A stretch of 5,776 bases of DNA from the NCBI GenBank assembly GCA_019247395.1, contig JAFAOZ010000109.1, forward strand, positions 1-5,776. Direction: 5' to 3'. A program made the position numbers and the translations under genes. Under the pieces are notes generated by a model. It did no database searches, was not told the origin of the DNA, and worked only from the letters and a program-made list of their open reading frames with translations. This DNA comes from Vulcanimicrobiota bacterium (lineage in GTDB: Bacteria; Vulcanimicrobiota; Vulcanimicrobiia; Vulcanimicrobiales; Vulcanimicrobiaceae). The first letter of the stretch is position 1. Each line of letters opens with the position of its first letter. This document shows, piece by piece, positions 5,115-5,776 of this stretch.

Positions 5115-5776
5115 TTACGTCGCGTGACGGAAGACGTGCGTGAACTCACCCGAGAAGGCGAGTGCGACCGCGCCGAGCACGAAGCAGACCGCATAGAGCA
5201 GCAGCACCGCTTGTCGGACGTTGAGACCGAAACGAAAGATGAGCTGGTGGTGGAAGTGTCCGCGGTCGGCTTCCGTGATGCGTTTGCCGCTTCGCGCGCG
5301 CCGCACGATGGCGACCGCAGTGTCGAGAACCGGCAGCGCCAGCACCAACAGCGGCACCACAACGCTGATCGCGATCGCCGTCTTGCTCGCGCCGATAATG
5401 GAAACGGTCGCGAAGACGTAACCGATGAAAAGCGATCCGGCATCACCGAGAATGATTCGGGCCGGATTGAAGTTATAGGGCAGGAAGCCGAGCGCCGAAC
5501 CTGCGAGCGCGACGACCACCAGCGCCACGACGGGGTTGCCGTGCACGACGGATATCACGAATAAAAAGAGGCTCGATATTGCGGCGACGCCGGTAAGCAG
5601 GCCGTCCAGCCCGTCCAGAAAGTTAATCGCGTTCATCATCCCGACGTACCAGAGCAGCGTCAGCGGCACGCCAAGCCAAAGTGGAAAGTCGATCCAGTTG
5701 GTTCCCGGATTGTGATCGAACGGATTGTTCACGCCGGGGATGACAAATCCGTACAGCATCGAGATCATCGCGACGA
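5115..5776 (-). CDS. wecA: Polyprenyl-phosphate GlcNAc-1-phosphate transferase, WecA/TagO/MraY superfamily, C-terminal part (5' end beyond window)
   Basis: This integral membrane enzyme moves a sugar-1-phosphate from a UDP-sugar to undecaprenyl (or decaprenyl) phosphate, the first lipid-linked step of surface-polymer synthesis. The frame is open to the window edge at 5776, and about 220 residues are visible of a usual 320-380. Diagnostic motifs are NAINFLDGLDGL (codons near 5601-5633), GFLPYNFNPARIILGDAGS (down to about 5433) and DRGHFHHQL with the HxHH catalytic loop (near 5247-5258), separated by several hydrophobic helices. The upstream DD motif lies outside the window. The DRGHxHH form and the adjacent epimerase favour a WecA/TagO role over MraY, but substrate is not proven by sequence. 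It ends with TAA at 5115-5117, 9 nt before wecB. Confidence 0.88.
   Translation of the reverse strand, partial: VAMISMLYGFVIPGVNNPFDHNPGTNWIDFPLWLGVPLTLLWYVGMMNAINFLDGLDGLLTGVAAISSLFLFVISVVHGNPVVALVVVALAGSALGFLPYNFNPARIILGDAGSLFIGYVFATVSIIGASKTAIAISVVVPLLVLALPVLDTAVAIVRRARSGKRITEADRGHFHHQLIFRFGLNVRQAVLLLYAVCFVLGAVALAFSGEFTHVFRHAT

Noticed and set aside
4977..5564. 195-residue plus-strand open frame across wecB and wecA
   Set aside because: It is antisense to two clear enzyme genes and highly charged (Glu/Arg/Asp/His), the typical mirror of hydrophobic membrane coding sequence.

Overview
The window is the upstream two-thirds of a bacterial F-type ATP synthase operon plus two envelope-sugar genes in front of it. 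All genes lie on the minus strand, so transcription runs from high to low coordinates. In that order they are: a polyprenyl-phosphate sugar-1-phosphate transferase (WecA/TagO/MraY superfamily, 5' end beyond the window), UDP-GlcNAc 2-epimerase (wecB/mnaA), a 61-residue AtpZ-type protein, an AtpI-like four-helix protein, atpB (a), atpE (c), two consecutive b-type stator genes (b' then b), atpH (delta) and atpA (alpha, 3' end beyond the window).

The packing is very tight. Every gap between genes is 19 nt or shorter. Three junctions overlap: ATGA at wecB/atpZ, GTGA at b'/b, and 8 nt at b/atpH. I see no room for an internal promoter or terminator and no gene-free stretch worth describing, so the ten genes read as one transcription unit. 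The promoter must lie above position 5776, and the rest of F1 (gamma, beta, epsilon) is expected below position 1. Start codons vary: atpB and the second b gene use GTG, atpE uses TTG, and the other complete genes use ATG.

The complete Fo sector is present (a, c, b, b'), together with the peripheral-stalk subunit delta and the first half of alpha. AtpZ and the AtpI-like protein are small membrane accessory proteins. WecA and WecB make polyprenyl-linked GlcNAc and UDP-ManNAc for cell-surface polymers. They have no biochemical role in ATP synthesis, but wecA and/or wecB next to the atp operon is a known arrangement in Firmicutes and Actinobacteria.

The organism is a GC-rich bacterium (roughly 60% by eye). 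The wec-atp linkage suggests a Terrabacteria-type lineage. Separate b and b' genes are best known from cyanobacteria and alphaproteobacteria, so the mix of traits points to a less-studied phylum. Vulcanimicrobiota/Eremiobacterota is one guess, which the sequence alone cannot prove. I see no mobile element, CRISPR array, RNA gene or novel system. The points of interest are residue substitutions in Fo/F1 motifs and the organisation of the operon.
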